The notes: generated by a model from the sequence alone, not told the origin. Counted from the first letter of the stretch, positions 16,461 through 25,126 are shown. The stretch: 64,000 bases of DNA from Frigoribacterium sp. Leaf415 (GCF_001424645.1 NZ_LMQR01000001.1:2616621-2680620); one strand, 5' to 3'. Made by a program: numbers and translations.

Positions 16461-17261
16461 CTACCTCCTGCAGGACTCGTGCACGATCCAGGCGACCGGG
16501 GACACATGGCTCTTGCGCACGCCGACGCACACGCCTTTGTTCACCGCTGATTTTGCCTGCTGAACGAGATAGGTCATAGCCAGGCCGCAGAACCCACCAG
16601 CAGGTCCGCAAGCCAGGGCGATGACTGCCATCGCCACGGCGTAGTCGCCGTTGGCGACAGCGCGGGTCTCGGCACGGGTCATGACGCTGGTGCAGAAGCC
16701 TGCGTTGCACTCGAGCGATGCCTGCACGGTGACGTCGCCGGCGTGAGCCGGAGAGTCGATGACCACTCGCAGCACGCTGCCGTGGATCTCGTATCGGCCT
16801 TCCACGACGGCGCCAGTTGAGCTCGTGGCGACAGGGGCCGAGAAACGGTTCACGAGAGCGCCATCGGCAGTCTCGACAGAGACAGTCCCGCGCTCGTCGA
16901 GCTCGAGAACAGCAGAAGTGTCATCCAGAGTCAGGTCGAACTCGAAAGCCGATTCTCCGGACGTTGCTTCGGGAATGGAGCCGTACAAGGCTGCAGGTTG
17001 ATCGGCGTCGAATGTTGTGACGACTGCCCGGCCGTCACCCAGTGACCACAGGTCGGTACCAGGGCCCGACTTCACTAGGCCCGCACCGCGAGGACTGACA
17101 TGAAGCTCGATGTCCCCGAGCGAAGGTATGGCCCTCGCGGTACTCGCTGGATGATCTACCCCGAGGCTCGTCGAGGGCTCCACAGCATGTGCAGGTAGCG
17201 CAGCCAGAACGAGCCCCGCAGTAGCAATGAAGACACCTGCGATCGAGGTGACGTCTTTCAT
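16461..17261 (-). CDS. Secreted cysteine-rich protein, candidate bacteriocin precursor
   Basis: 266 residues. Residues 1-26 are a clear Sec signal peptide ending AHA. Residues 27-180 form a beta-rich region without recognised family. The last 82 residues hold all six cysteines (185, 190, 218, 225, 245, 264), including CNAGFC and CGPAGGFCG, and a hydrophobic stretch ALACGPAGGFCGLAM. A long pro-region plus a compact hydrophobic Cys-rich C-terminal domain is the layout of halocin-C8-like precursors; the similarity is in architecture and I cannot confirm homology. Base composition is lower in G+C than its neighbours. It is flanked by a direct duplication (see 17436-17580), so it is probably acquired. 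Confidence 0.65.
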   Translation of the reverse strand: MKDVTSIAGVFIATAGLVLAALPAHAVEPSTSLGVDHPASTARAIPSLGDIELHVSPRGAGLVKSGPGTDLWSLGDGRAVVTTFDADQPAALYGSIPEATSGESAFEFDLTLDDTSAVLELDERGTVSVETADGALVNRFSAPVATSSTGAVVEGRYEIHGSVLRVVIDSPAHAGDVTVQASLECNAGFCTSVMTRAETRAVANGDYAVAMAVIALACGPAGGFCGLAMTYLVQQAKSAVNKGVCVGVRKSHVSPVAWIVHESCRR

Positions 17262-17435
17262 CTTTCCTCCTCACGTCGCCGCGACTGTGCGGCGATCTCA
17301 TTTCACACTAACTGTGACAAATGAGAAATATCTAGTTCCACAGGTTGCCTCGCTCGCGGGACGTCGAACGCTCACTGCCGCGGCACCCTTCCTGGTGTTC
17401 TTGGGCTCGCGGGGCGCACCTTTGACGCGAGACAC

Positions 17436-17580
17436 CGATCTCCGCCGCCGTGATGCGGTACGAGCCGTGCTCGAGCGTGATCCCGGGCACGTAGTCGTCA
17501 ACGAAGCGATCGGCGAGCCGATGAGCGAAGGGCTACGCGTCGTCGGCCGCCGCTGCGGTCGCGTCCGGTTCGTAGGGCAC
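17436..17580 (-). pseudogene. Broken duplicate of the MaoC-like gene 5' end
   Basis: Nearly the same sequence as about 15724-15869. Translated from the GTG at 17580 it gives VPYEPDATAAAADDA and then a TAG at codon 16 (17533-17535), after which the frame continues PFAHRLADRF..DDYVPG.TLEHGSYRITA before similarity stops. It lacks about two thirds of the gene. Its upstream flank (CTCACCCTAGGTCGGCC, then repeat C3, then an A decamer at 17666) copies the flank of the intact gene. The AT-rich 17262-17435 before it shows no gene. Confidence 0.85.
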
Positions 17581-17610
17581 GACCTCACCCTAGGTCGGCC
17601 ACCACGTTGG

Positions 17611-17658
17611 CCGAGACCCCCACTCGCGAGCAGGGGCCTCGGCGACTTCCTGGGGTCT
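17611..17658. repeat. Repeat family C, copy C3 (left-truncated)
   Basis: CCGAGACCCCCACTCGCGAG core with right arm CTCGGCGACTTCCTGGGGTCT. One arm mismatch (GGCCTC for GGTCTC) and the outer left arm is replaced by ACCACGTTGG. Part of the duplicated block that contains the MaoC remnant. Confidence 0.85.
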
Positions 17659-17707
17659 GAGCCGAGGAGGCGCGGTGCCGGTCGACCGGCCCGCGTACGA
17701 TTCCGGC

Positions 17708-18052
17708 ATGAGTCGCTTGGACGACATGCCGTTCGCCAGGGTCCATCCCCTGTACGTGGCCAAGGTCGAGCGCAAGGGCCACACGAAGGCCGAGGTCGAC
17801 GAGGTCGTGACGTGGCTGACCGGTTACGACCAGCAGCAGATCGACCAGCACGTCGCCGACGGCACCACCTTCCGAGACTTCTTCGCCGGCGCCGACCTCA
17901 ACCCCCGCGCCTCACTCGTGACCGGGGTCATCTGCGGTGTCCGCATCGAGACCCTCGACGACGAGCTGACCGCGAACATCCGCCGCCTCGACAAGCTCGT
18001 CGACGAGGTCGCGCGCGGCCGCCCGATGGCGAAGGTGCTGCGGCGGGGGTAA
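17708..18052 (+). CDS. DUF2200 family protein
   Basis: 114 residues. The segment HPLYVAKVERKGHTKAEVDE followed by VVTWLTGYDQQ matches the well-conserved DUF2200 family, small cytosolic proteins of unknown function that are often found beside mobile or accessory genes. The ATG at 17708 begins at the family N-terminus (MSRLDDMPFARVHP). A single A decamer precedes it and complete repeat C4 follows it. Confidence 0.85.
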   Translation: MSRLDDMPFARVHPLYVAKVERKGHTKAEVDEVVTWLTGYDQQQIDQHVADGTTFRDFFAGADLNPRASLVTGVICGVRIETLDDELTANIRRLDKLVDEVARGRPMAKVLRRG

Positions 18053-18091
18053 GGCGTCGCGCCGCGGGGTGATAGGTGGGCGGTGACGCCG

Positions 18092-18155
18092 AGACCCCAG
18101 GAAGTCGCCGAGACCCGCACTCGCGAGCAGGGGTCTCGGCGACTTCCTGGGGTCT
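18092..18155. repeat. Repeat family C, complete copy C4 (64 bp)
   Basis: Full AGACCCCAGGAAGTCGCC / GGCGACTTCCTGGGGTCT arms; differs from C2 at one centre base. Followed after 9 bp by a single A decamer (18165), the same C-then-A order as C1-A3 and C2-A4. Between convergent stops at 18052 and 18210. Confidence 0.9.
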
Positions 18156-18209
18156 GGACACCGAGGAGGCGCGGTGCGGGTCGACCGCTCGCGCGAAGCT
18201 CACCGCTGA

Positions 18210-19055
18210 TCACGAACGTCGTCCAGCACCGCCGAGGTCGGCGAGGCGCCTCAGCCCCTCCTGCGAGGGCGACCCGGGTTCCGCCGTCCAGACGATGGCC
18301 GTGTGGCCGCCTCCGGCATCGAGGGCTCCCCAGTCGAGCGTCAGCTCCCCCACGACGGGATGCCGCAACACCTTGGTGCCCGTGCCGCGCGTCGCCACCT
18401 CGTGCGCCGTCCACAGCCCCTCGAACTCGGTGCCGAGGTCGACGAGCTCGGCGATCAGCGCCCGGAGCCGCGGGTCCTCCGGGTCCCGAGCGCTGTCCAT
18501 CCGCAGCTGCGCGAGGGCGAGGTCGACCACCCCGAGCCAGTCCGTGTACAGGGTGCGCAGGGCCGGGTCGGTGAACAGCAGGCGGATGAAGTACCGCTCG
18601 TCCTCGGGGACGGCCGAGAAGTCGGTGATGAGGGACGCCGCCATGGAGTTCCACGCGACGATCTCGGTCCGGGGGCCCATGACGAAGACGGGCGTGGCGC
18701 CGAGGTCGTCGATCATCCTCAGGACGAAGGGGGCGACTCCCACCGACACAGGAGGCGCGTCGTCGGGCAGGACCTTCCCGGCCAGTCCGGCCAGGTAAGC
18801 CCGCTCATCCGGGCTGAGCCGAAGGACCCGAGCGAGATCGTCGAGCACGGGCGCCGACGCCGGGAGTCGTCCTTGCTCGAGACGCGTGTAGTAATCCGTG
18901 CTGATGGAGGCGGCCCGCGCGACCTCCTCGCGGCGGAGGCCGGGGACGCGTCGGGGGTGTTCGTCCTCCGTCAGACCGAGGTCGTGGGGCTGCAATTCCG
19001 CTCGCCGGGCACGGAGGAAGTCGCCGAGCTCTCGCCATTTCGGTTCCGCTGCCAT
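18210..19055 (-). CDS. MmyB-like helix-turn-helix transcriptional regulator 1
   Basis: 281 residues. The N-terminal XRE-type helix-turn-helix includes RRVPGLRREEVARAASISTDYYTRLEQGR. The C-terminal MmyB-like ligand-binding domain carries the markers VVAWNSMAASLITDF and RFIRLLF-type segment, ending in GHTAIVWTAEPGSPSQEGLRRL. Members bind small hydrophobic ligands and usually control an adjacent oxidoreductase. Here it is divergent from the quinone reductase at 19220, its probable target. The start at 19055 matches the family N-terminus. Confidence 0.87.
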   Translation of the reverse strand: MAAEPKWRELGDFLRARRAELQPHDLGLTEDEHPRRVPGLRREEVARAASISTDYYTRLEQGRLPASAPVLDDLARVLRLSPDERAYLAGLAGKVLPDDAPPVSVGVAPFVLRMIDDLGATPVFVMGPRTEIVAWNSMAASLITDFSAVPEDERYFIRLLFTDPALRTLYTDWLGVVDLALAQLRMDSARDPEDPRLRALIAELVDLGTEFEGLWTAHEVATRGTGTKVLRHPVVGELTLDWGALDAGGGHTAIVWTAEPGSPSQEGLRRLADLGGAGRRS

Positions 19056-19219
19056 GCGCCGATCCTGCCAGACCCCCACGGCGACGCATCGACCGCCGAT
19101 GAAGAAGAGCGAGGCGGGTTGGGGGGTCATTTTCCTTCCCCTGTGGAGCGTCGCATCCGAGTGGCAACGTGATCTCACGACACCGGAAGATCCTCTTCCG
19201 GTGGCGACAGGAGGACACC

Positions 19220-20167
19220 ATGAAGGCCATCGGCCTCACCGAATTCGGAGGACCGAGCGTCCTCCACCCCGTGGACGTCCCCGAGCCCCACGCAGGGCCC
19301 GGAGAGGTCCGCATCCGCGTCCGCGCCGCGGCCGTGAACCCGGTCGACACGATCATCCGCTCCGGCGGCTTCGCCGGCAACGACGGCGCCGTCGTCGAAC
19401 CGGTCGTCCCCGGAACGGACGTCACCGGCGTCGTCGACGAGCTCGGCGACGACCTCGCCACCGACGAGGGCTGGCAGCTCGGTGATGCGGTCATCGGGTT
19501 CGTGGTCCCCGAGGGCAGCCACGGAGGCTACAGCGAACACGTCGTCCTCCCGGCGGAGTCGGTCACCCGGCTGCCCGGCGACCTCACGTTCGTCGAGGGT
19601 GCGTCGTTCCTCTCCAACGCCCTGACCGCCGAGATCACGCTCGAGCACCTCACACTCGGCCCCGGCTCGACCCTCGCCGTGACCGGTGCCACCGGAGCCG
19701 TCGGCGGCTACCTCGTCGAGCTCGCCGCCCGCCGGGGCGTCACCGTCATCGCCTCGGCATCCGAGGCGGAAGCGGAACTCGTCCGGGGCTTCGGGGCGAC
19801 CCACGTCATCGACCGCGGCGAGGACTTCGCCGCCGGAGTCCTCGCCCTGACCGACGGCCGTGGCGCCGACGCCCTCGCCGACCCGGCGATCGTCGGCGAG
19901 TCCGTCTTCGGCGCCGTCCGCGATGGTGGACAGGCGGCTTTCTACCTCCCGACCGACAGCACCCCCGGTCGCGGCGTCCGCGTCTTCTCGTCGTACGTGA
20001 TGCGGTCCCACCGTCGACACGACGTCATCAGCGCCCTCGCGCAGCTGGCCGACCGAGGTGAGATCGCGACCCGTGTCGCCGGCACCCTCCCGGCGGCCGA
20101 CGCCTCGACCGCCCACGCCCGGCTCGAGCAGGGCGGCGTCCGAGGCCGTCTGGTCCTCGAGTTCTGA
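19220..20167 (+). CDS. Quinone-oxidoreductase-like medium-chain reductase
   Basis: 315 residues. GroES-like half: MKAIGLTEFGGPSVLHPVDVP and AAVNPVDTIIRSG. Rossmann half: TGATGAVGGYLVELAARRG. No zinc cysteines. NADPH:quinone or enone reductase activity is the family expectation. The start at 19220 has a near-perfect CAGGAGG. First of a run of plus-strand genes (MoaF-like, zinc ADH, DUF2255), divergent from an MmyB-like regulator, suggesting a small regulated redox cluster. Confidence 0.87.
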   Translation: MKAIGLTEFGGPSVLHPVDVPEPHAGPGEVRIRVRAAAVNPVDTIIRSGGFAGNDGAVVEPVVPGTDVTGVVDELGDDLATDEGWQLGDAVIGFVVPEGSHGGYSEHVVLPAESVTRLPGDLTFVEGASFLSNALTAEITLEHLTLGPGSTLAVTGATGAVGGYLVELAARRGVTVIASASEAEAELVRGFGATHVIDRGEDFAAGVLALTDGRGADALADPAIVGESVFGAVRDGGQAAFYLPTDSTPGRGVRVFSSYVMRSHRRHDVISALAQLADRGEIATRVAGTLPAADASTAHARLEQGGVRGRLVLEF

Positions 20168-20198
20168 CCCACCAGATCCCCGCTCCCCGACCCACCAG

Positions 20199-20221
20199 CA
20201 CCACCACCACCACCACCACCA
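20199..20221. repeat. CAC trinucleotide run
   Basis: Seven and a half uninterrupted CAC units directly before the ribosome site of the MoaF-like gene; a slippage-prone spot that could vary in length between strains. Confidence 0.8.
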
Positions 20222-20235
20222 GAGAAGGACATCCC

Positions 20236-20574
20236 ATGGACATCGCCGCACCCCTCCCCAGCGTCGGACAGACCTGGCTCGCCGACCTCGGCCCCGACAC
20301 CCCCCTCGGCCACTTCACCGTCGAGATCACCTTCGACACCGAGACCCAGGTCTCGTTCCTCGTCACGGGCGGTGCAATCGAGGGCCGCCAGCAGACCATG
20401 GAGTACACGACCACGAAGCTCCGTGACGGCCTGCACGTCGTGCGCTGGACCGAGCCCGACTCGGGCGACCACGTCACCCACATCGAGGACTACACGAACG
20501 GTGCATGCATGGCCAGCTCGGTGATCGGTGGCGAGTTCGTGCAGCTGCACGGCACCTGGACCCGCGTCCGCTGA
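20236..20574 (+). CDS. MoaF-like domain protein
   Basis: 112 residues; the sequence PSVGQTWLADLG, FTVEITFDTETQVSFLVTGG and YTTTKLRDGLHVVRWTEPD matches the small lipocalin-like MoaF-related family. The family name comes from a molybdopterin-era annotation and does not prove a cofactor role. GAAGGAC precedes the ATG. Lies between two dehydrogenase genes of the same strand. Confidence 0.75.
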   Translation: MDIAAPLPSVGQTWLADLGPDTPLGHFTVEITFDTETQVSFLVTGGAIEGRQQTMEYTTTKLRDGLHVVRWTEPDSGDHVTHIEDYTNGACMASSVIGGEFVQLHGTWTRVR

Positions 20575-20712
20575 CCCCGGCCGGCACCGGCACTGGTTCC
20601 GATGCCTCCGCCGACCACCCGTGCCCAGGCAGGGAGGCCCTGAGCGGGCCTCCCTGCCTCGTGGCGCCCCGCCTACCGTCGAGCCCGACTCGACACCCCT
20701 GAAAGGAACACC

Positions 20713-21747
20713 ATGAAGGCAACAGTCATGTACGGCGCCGGCGACGTCCGCGTCGAAGAAGTCCCCGACCCCGTCGTCCAGAAGCCCACCGAGGCATTGA
20801 TCCGCGTCACCTACGCCTGCGTCTGCGGCTCGGACCTGCACCCGTACCACGACCTCGGTGACACCCCCGAGGGCCGCCGCATGGGCCACGAGGCCATCGG
20901 CGTCGTCGAGGAGATCGGTGCGGACGTCCGCACCCTCTCCGTCGGCGACACCGTCATCGTGCCCTTCGCCTGGTCGGACGGCACCTGCCCGTTCTGCCGT
21001 GACGGCATCACCACCTCGTGCGTGCACGGCGGCTTCTTCGACGGTGCGCCCTCGGCGACCCAGGCCGAGAAGCTCATCGTCCCCGAGGCCGACGGCACCG
21101 CCGTCAAGGTCCCTGCCGGCACGGACGAGGCGCTCATGCCGAGCCTGTTGACCCTGTCCGACGTCTACCTCACGGGCTACCACGCCGCGGTGCAGGGGCA
21201 GGTCGGCCCGGGCACGACGGTCACCGTGATCGGCGACGGCGCCGTCGGGCTCTCCGCCGTCCTCGCCTCGAAGCAGCTCGGTGCCGAGACGATCATCCTC
21301 ATGGGCCGCCACACCGCCCGCACCGACCTCGGCCGCGAGTTCGGCGCCACCCACGTCGTCGCCGAACGCGGTGACGAGGGTGTCGCGAAGGTCATGGAGA
21401 TCACCGGCGGCGAGGGCTCGCACGTCGTCCTCGAGGCCGTCGGGCACATGCCCGCCTACGAGCAGGCCTACGGCATCGTCCGTCCCGGTGGCACCATCAG
21501 CCGCGTCGGCGTGCCCCAATACGAGGAGGCGCCGGTCGGCTTCACCTCGCTGTTCGGCAAGAACGCGACCCTCACCGGTGGCCCCGCCACGGTGCGCGCC
21601 TACCTCGAGGCCGCCATCCCCCAGGTCCTCGACGGCACCATCGACCCGGGCCGGGTGTTCGACCGCGAGCTGCCCCTGTCGGAGATCGCCGAGGGCTACC
21701 GCCTGATGGATTCCCGCGAGGCACTCAAGGTGCTCATCCGCCCGTGA
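20713..21747 (+). CDS. Zinc-dependent alcohol dehydrogenase
   Basis: 344 residues. Catalytic zinc ligands C38 (VCGSDLHPY) and H59-E60 (GHEAIG) are present. The structural lobe keeps C92, C95 and C103 (CPFCRDGITTSC) but I see only three cysteines where four are usual. The Rossmann motif is VIGDGAVGLSAVLASKQLGA. Closest in feel to glutathione-independent formaldehyde/sorbitol-type dehydrogenases; substrate open. GAAAGGAA precedes the ATG. Its stop is 5 bp from a variant family A repeat. Confidence 0.87.
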   Translation: MKATVMYGAGDVRVEEVPDPVVQKPTEALIRVTYACVCGSDLHPYHDLGDTPEGRRMGHEAIGVVEEIGADVRTLSVGDTVIVPFAWSDGTCPFCRDGITTSCVHGGFFDGAPSATQAEKLIVPEADGTAVKVPAGTDEALMPSLLTLSDVYLTGYHAAVQGQVGPGTTVTVIGDGAVGLSAVLASKQLGAETIILMGRHTARTDLGREFGATHVVAERGDEGVAKVMEITGGEGSHVVLEAVGHMPAYEQAYGIVRPGGTISRVGVPQYEEAPVGFTSLFGKNATLTGGPATVRAYLEAAIPQVLDGTIDPGRVFDRELPLSEIAEGYRLMDSREALKVLIRP

Positions 21748-21752
21748 CGACC

Positions 21753-21788
21753 GAGGAGGCGCCTGTCCAGCGAGCGGGCGCCTCCTCC
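21753..21788. repeat. Repeat family A variant, inverted copy A7
   Basis: GAGGAGGCGCC and GGCGCCTCCTCC arms; lacks the CGCGG end of the decamer. It immediately follows the ADH stop and could act as a stem-loop behind it. Confidence 0.65.
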
Positions 21789-21854
21789 TCCCCGTGGACG
21801 AACGGTCTCGCACCTCCCCCTCCCCCTCCCCTCGAACTCAGAAGGAGTCTCACG

Positions 21855-22226
21855 ATGCCCACCTTCGACCCCGCCACCCTGGCCGCCATCGGCGGTACCG
21901 ACGATCTGCACGTCTCTCCCCTGCGGGACGACGGCGTCACCCACGGCACCCCCACCTGGATCTGGTCCGTGGTCGTCGACGACGCGCTCTTCGTCCGCGC
22001 CTACAACGGGACCTCGTCCCGGTGGTACCAGGCCGCCATGAAGCAGGGCGCAGGACGCATCCGCGCCGCGGGCGAAGAACACGACGTCACCTTCGAGGCC
22101 GCTGCGGGCGTCGCCGACGACCTGGTCGACGCCGCGTACGAGGCGAAGTACCACGGCAGCCCGTACCTGCCTCCCATGCTCACCGCGAAGACCATCGCGG
22201 CGACGGTGAAGATCAGCCCGCGCTGA
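21855..22226 (+). CDS. DUF2255 family protein
   Basis: 123 residues. The core GTPTWIWSVVVDDALFVRAY, SRWYQAA and GVADDLVDAAYEAKYHGSPYL is the DUF2255 signature (flavin/nitroreductase-like split-barrel fold by inference). GAAGGAG precedes the ATG at 21855; the open frame before it overlaps repeat A7 and the ADH end. Last gene of the plus-strand run, followed by a terminator. Confidence 0.82.
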   Translation: MPTFDPATLAAIGGTDDLHVSPLRDDGVTHGTPTWIWSVVVDDALFVRAYNGTSSRWYQAAMKQGAGRIRAAGEEHDVTFEAAAGVADDLVDAAYEAKYHGSPYLPPMLTAKTIAATVKISPR

Positions 22227-22250
22227 CCGCCGCGGCGACACCGGCTCGAC

Positions 22251-22283
22251 GAAGGGGCTCCGCACGATCTGCGGAGCCCCTTC
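22251..22283. terminator. Stem-loop between convergent genes
   Basis: Perfect 14-bp arms GAAGGGGCTCCGCA / TGCGGAGCCCCTTC with a 5-nt loop, 25 bp after the DUF2255 stop and 63 bp from the MFS stop on the other strand. Confidence 0.75.
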
Positions 22284-22345
22284 GCCGTCGTCGTGATCCC
22301 GGCAGCCCGCCGGGCCGCCGGACCACCGGGTCGAGGAACTGCCGG

Positions 22346-23557
22346 TCAGAGCGTCCCGGGGAACGCGTTCCGCCGCCCGTACACCGTCAGCGCCAACGCC
22401 ACGACCCCGAACCCGATCATCAGCACGGGCAACACGAGGCCATCGGCCATGGTCAGCAGAGCGGCGCCGACGATGCCGGCGAAGAAGATCGCGACATTGA
22501 ACGCCACCGGCAGGAAGGCGTTCGCGACGTCGGCGTTGTCGCCTCCGGCGGTGGTGAGAGCCGCCTGCAGCTGGGCCGACGCCCCGCCGAACGTGACGCC
22601 CCAGAGCACCGCGGCGACGACCACCGCCGGCACCGACGCGTGGCCGACGAGCAGGACGACCCCGGCGACGACGAACACGGCGACGCTGCCGTGCAGCAGC
22701 GCCCGCGGGTGCCGGTCGAGCAGCGCCCCGGTGACGACGATCCCGCCGATCGAGGCGATGCCGTAGATCAGCAGCGTGACGTCGACGCCGAGCCCCGACC
22801 CACCGGCCCGCAGGTACGGCGAGACGTACGTGTAGATCGTGTTGTGCGCCAGCATCCACGCGGCGATGACGGCGAGGATCACGGCGATCCCCGGGATGCG
22901 GAACACGCGCCCGAGCGAGAGCCGTGCCCCCGCGGGTGCCGGTGCCGCGTCGGGGACGATGCTCGCCACGAGCGCGAAGACGACGACCCCGAGCAGGGTC
23001 AGCCCGCCGAACGACCACCGCCAGTCGAAGGTCATCCCGAGCCACGAGCCCAGCGGCGTCCCGAACGCGAACCCGACGGGCGCACCCGCCGAGACGATCG
23101 CGAGCGACAGTCCGGCACGGTCGGGCGGGCTGATCCGGCGTCCGTAGGCCGCGAGCATGCCCCAGATGACGCCCGAGAACGCGCCGGCCACGAACCGCGA
23201 CACCAGGGCGAGGGCGATGACGGGCGAGAGTGCCGTCACCGTGTTCGCGACGACCAGGCCGGTGATCGCGATCAGGAGGAGCGGCTTGCGTCGCATCCCC
23301 CGGGTGAGCGTGATGGCCGGCACGGTCGCGACCACGGTGCCGAGTGCGTAGGCGCTGATGAGCAGCCCCACGGCGCCCTCGCTCGTGTCGAGGCCGTCCG
23401 CGATGACGGGCAGCAGGCCCGCCGGCATCGTCTCCATCGCGACGAGGATGAACCCCATCGTCGCCAGGACGACCAGCGAGAACACCGGCAGCCGCTCGAC
23501 GGGCCCTCCGGCGACGGAGGCGCGGGGCACGCGGGTGGGGACGCGGGCTGTCGACAT
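22346..23557 (-). CDS. MFS efflux transporter (DHA1/CmlA-AraJ type)
   Basis: 403 residues with 12 predicted helices. Helix 1 region VLATMGFILVAMETMPAGLLPVI and the loop RRKPLLLIAI are typical of drug:H+ antiporters related to AraJ/Bcr/CmlA; sugar efflux is an alternative. CGAAAGGACC precedes the ATG at 23557. The MmyB-like regulator gene lies directly upstream on the same strand (77 bp), probably controlling it. Confidence 0.87.
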   Translation of the reverse strand: MSTARVPTRVPRASVAGGPVERLPVFSLVVLATMGFILVAMETMPAGLLPVIADGLDTSEGAVGLLISAYALGTVVATVPAITLTRGMRRKPLLLIAITGLVVANTVTALSPVIALALVSRFVAGAFSGVIWGMLAAYGRRISPPDRAGLSLAIVSAGAPVGFAFGTPLGSWLGMTFDWRWSFGGLTLLGVVVFALVASIVPDAAPAPAGARLSLGRVFRIPGIAVILAVIAAWMLAHNTIYTYVSPYLRAGGSGLGVDVTLLIYGIASIGGIVVTGALLDRHPRALLHGSVAVFVVAGVVLLVGHASVPAVVVAAVLWGVTFGGASAQLQAALTTAGGDNADVANAFLPVAFNVAIFFAGIVGAALLTMADGLVLPVLMIGFGVVALALTVYGRRNAFPGTL

Positions 23558-23634
23558 GGTGAGGTCCTTTCGGGCGCGGGGATGCGCCTCCTGGGGGTGA
23601 GTCCAGTGGTGCGGGAAGAAGAAGGAGGCGCGGG

Positions 23635-24522
23635 TCAGGTGACGGGGTCGGCGGACCGAGCGCGTTCGACGACGTTCTCGGTCGCCGCCCACGAGGCGAG
23701 GAGGCGCAGCCCCTCGTCGGACGCGGAGCCGGGGGCGGCCGTGTAGACCGTGAGCGAGTGCCCGGGGGTGTCCTGGAGTTCCATCACCTGGAAGTCCAGC
23801 TCGAGCAGGCCGACGGCCGGGTGCCCGAACTCCTTCGCTCCGGTGTAGTGGCGGCGGACGTCGTGGGCGGCCCAGCGGGCGCGGAACTCGTCGCTGCGGA
23901 TGGACAGCTCGCCGACGAGGGCCGCGATGCCGGCGTCGTGGGGGTTGCGGCCGGCGTCGCGGCGGAGGATGGCGACGTTGACGTTGGCCGCGCGCTCCCA
24001 GTCGGGGTAGAAGTCGTGGGCGCCCGGGTCGAGGAAGATGTAGCGCGAGTGGTTGGCGGGGCGCAGGGTGCTGCGGTACATGTCGGAGTACAGGGCGAAG
24101 CCGAGGGCGTTGGCGGCGACGAGGTCCATGCGGGTGTTGGTGACCATCGCGACGGCGCCGGTCATGGCGTCGAGCATGTGCTGCACCGGGGACTGGGCGA
24201 TCTTCTGCACGCCGGTGACCGGGGCTTTGCGGCGGGAGGGAACGGAGGCGCGGGCGAGGTCGTAGAGGTGGTCGGTTTCGGCCTGGTCAAGGCCGAGGGC
24301 GCGGGCGATGGCGTCGAGGACGCTGTCGGAGACGCCGCCGAGGTTGCCGCGTTCGAGGCGCGTGTAGTAGTCGACGCTGACGCCGGCGAGGCGGGCGACC
24401 TCGTCGCGTCGGAGCCCGGGGACGCGTCGCTGACCGCCCGCGCTGACGACGCCGGCCTGTTCGGGCGAGAGGCGTGCGCGGCGGGTGGCGAGGAAGTCGC
24501 GGACCTCGGCTCGGTTGTCCAT
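23635..24522 (-). CDS. MmyB-like helix-turn-helix transcriptional regulator 2
   Basis: 295 residues: helix-turn-helix RRVPGLRRDEVARLAGVSVDYYTRLERGN, then an MmyB ligand-binding domain (MDLVAANALGFALYSDM; GHSLTVYTAAPGSASDEGLRLL). Related to the regulator at 18210 across the whole length. The start at 24522 (MDNRAEVRDFL) fits the family; the open frame upstream is not conserved in character. An A decamer (23624) sits 11 bp past its stop. Confidence 0.87.
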   Translation of the reverse strand: MDNRAEVRDFLATRRARLSPEQAGVVSAGGQRRVPGLRRDEVARLAGVSVDYYTRLERGNLGGVSDSVLDAIARALGLDQAETDHLYDLARASVPSRRKAPVTGVQKIAQSPVQHMLDAMTGAVAMVTNTRMDLVAANALGFALYSDMYRSTLRPANHSRYIFLDPGAHDFYPDWERAANVNVAILRRDAGRNPHDAGIAALVGELSIRSDEFRARWAAHDVRRHYTGAKEFGHPAVGLLELDFQVMELQDTPGHSLTVYTAAPGSASDEGLRLLASWAATENVVERARSADPVT

Positions 24523-24682
24523 GGCTTCGACCCTACGGTCGGTGGTTCGGGGCAACCAGGCCCTGTCGGGGCCAGGTTCGGCTAGGCCTGGGGCGGGGTC
24601 GCGAAGTTGCCGTGGTCGTGACGCTCGCTCAGGACCTCGGTAGGGTCGTGGCAGCAGCACCACTCGACGACGGGGGACCGAG

Positions 24683-25126
24683 ATGACTGACGGACGCGAC
24701 TACAACGGACAGCAGGGGCAGCAGGGCCAGCAGTACGGCGGGCCGCAGGGGCAGCAGTACGGCGGGCCGCAGGACGGAGGTCAGCAGTATGGGGGCGTGC
24801 CGCAGGCCCCCGGGGCGGGGCCCGACGGAGGGGCGGTCCAGCGTCCGTCGCGGGGGTTCGAGATCGCCGGTTTCGTACTGTCGTTCTTCGGTTTCCTGGC
24901 GATCGCCGGCCTCATCATGAGCACGATCTCGTTCCGCCGCCTCGGCCGAGCCGGTCAGCCCCGAGGCCTCTCGCTCGCCGGCATCATCATCTCGATCGTG
25001 GTGCTCCTGCTCACCCTCGCCTTCATCGTCGCAGCCATCGTCGGCGCCTCGACCCTCCTCGAGACCTGCGCGGACCTCGGCCCGGGCACCCACGTCGTCG
25101 ACGGAGTCACCTACACCTGCAGCTGA
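24683..25126 (+). CDS. DUF4190-type membrane protein with Q/G/Y-rich N-terminus
   Basis: 147 residues. Residues 8-50 are repetitive (QQGQQYGGPQ units). Then comes FEIAGFVLSFFGFLAIAGLIMS, an SFRRLGRAGQPRGLSLAGIIIS loop and a second helix: the DUF4190 double-helix layout common in actinobacteria. A small extracytoplasmic tail with two cysteines (CADLG..VTYTCS) ends the protein. Function unknown. It is the last gene before the island. Confidence 0.75.
   Translation: MTDGRDYNGQQGQQGQQYGGPQGQQYGGPQDGGQQYGGVPQAPGAGPDGGAVQRPSRGFEIAGFVLSFFGFLAIAGLIMSTISFRRLGRAGQPRGLSLAGIIISIVVLLLTLAFIVAAIVGASTLLETCADLGPGTHVVDGVTYTCS

Noticed and set aside
1911..18155. B and C repeats as intrinsic terminators
   Set aside because: No U-tract, far longer than needed, and B2 lies between divergent starts; terminator use in some places remains possible.
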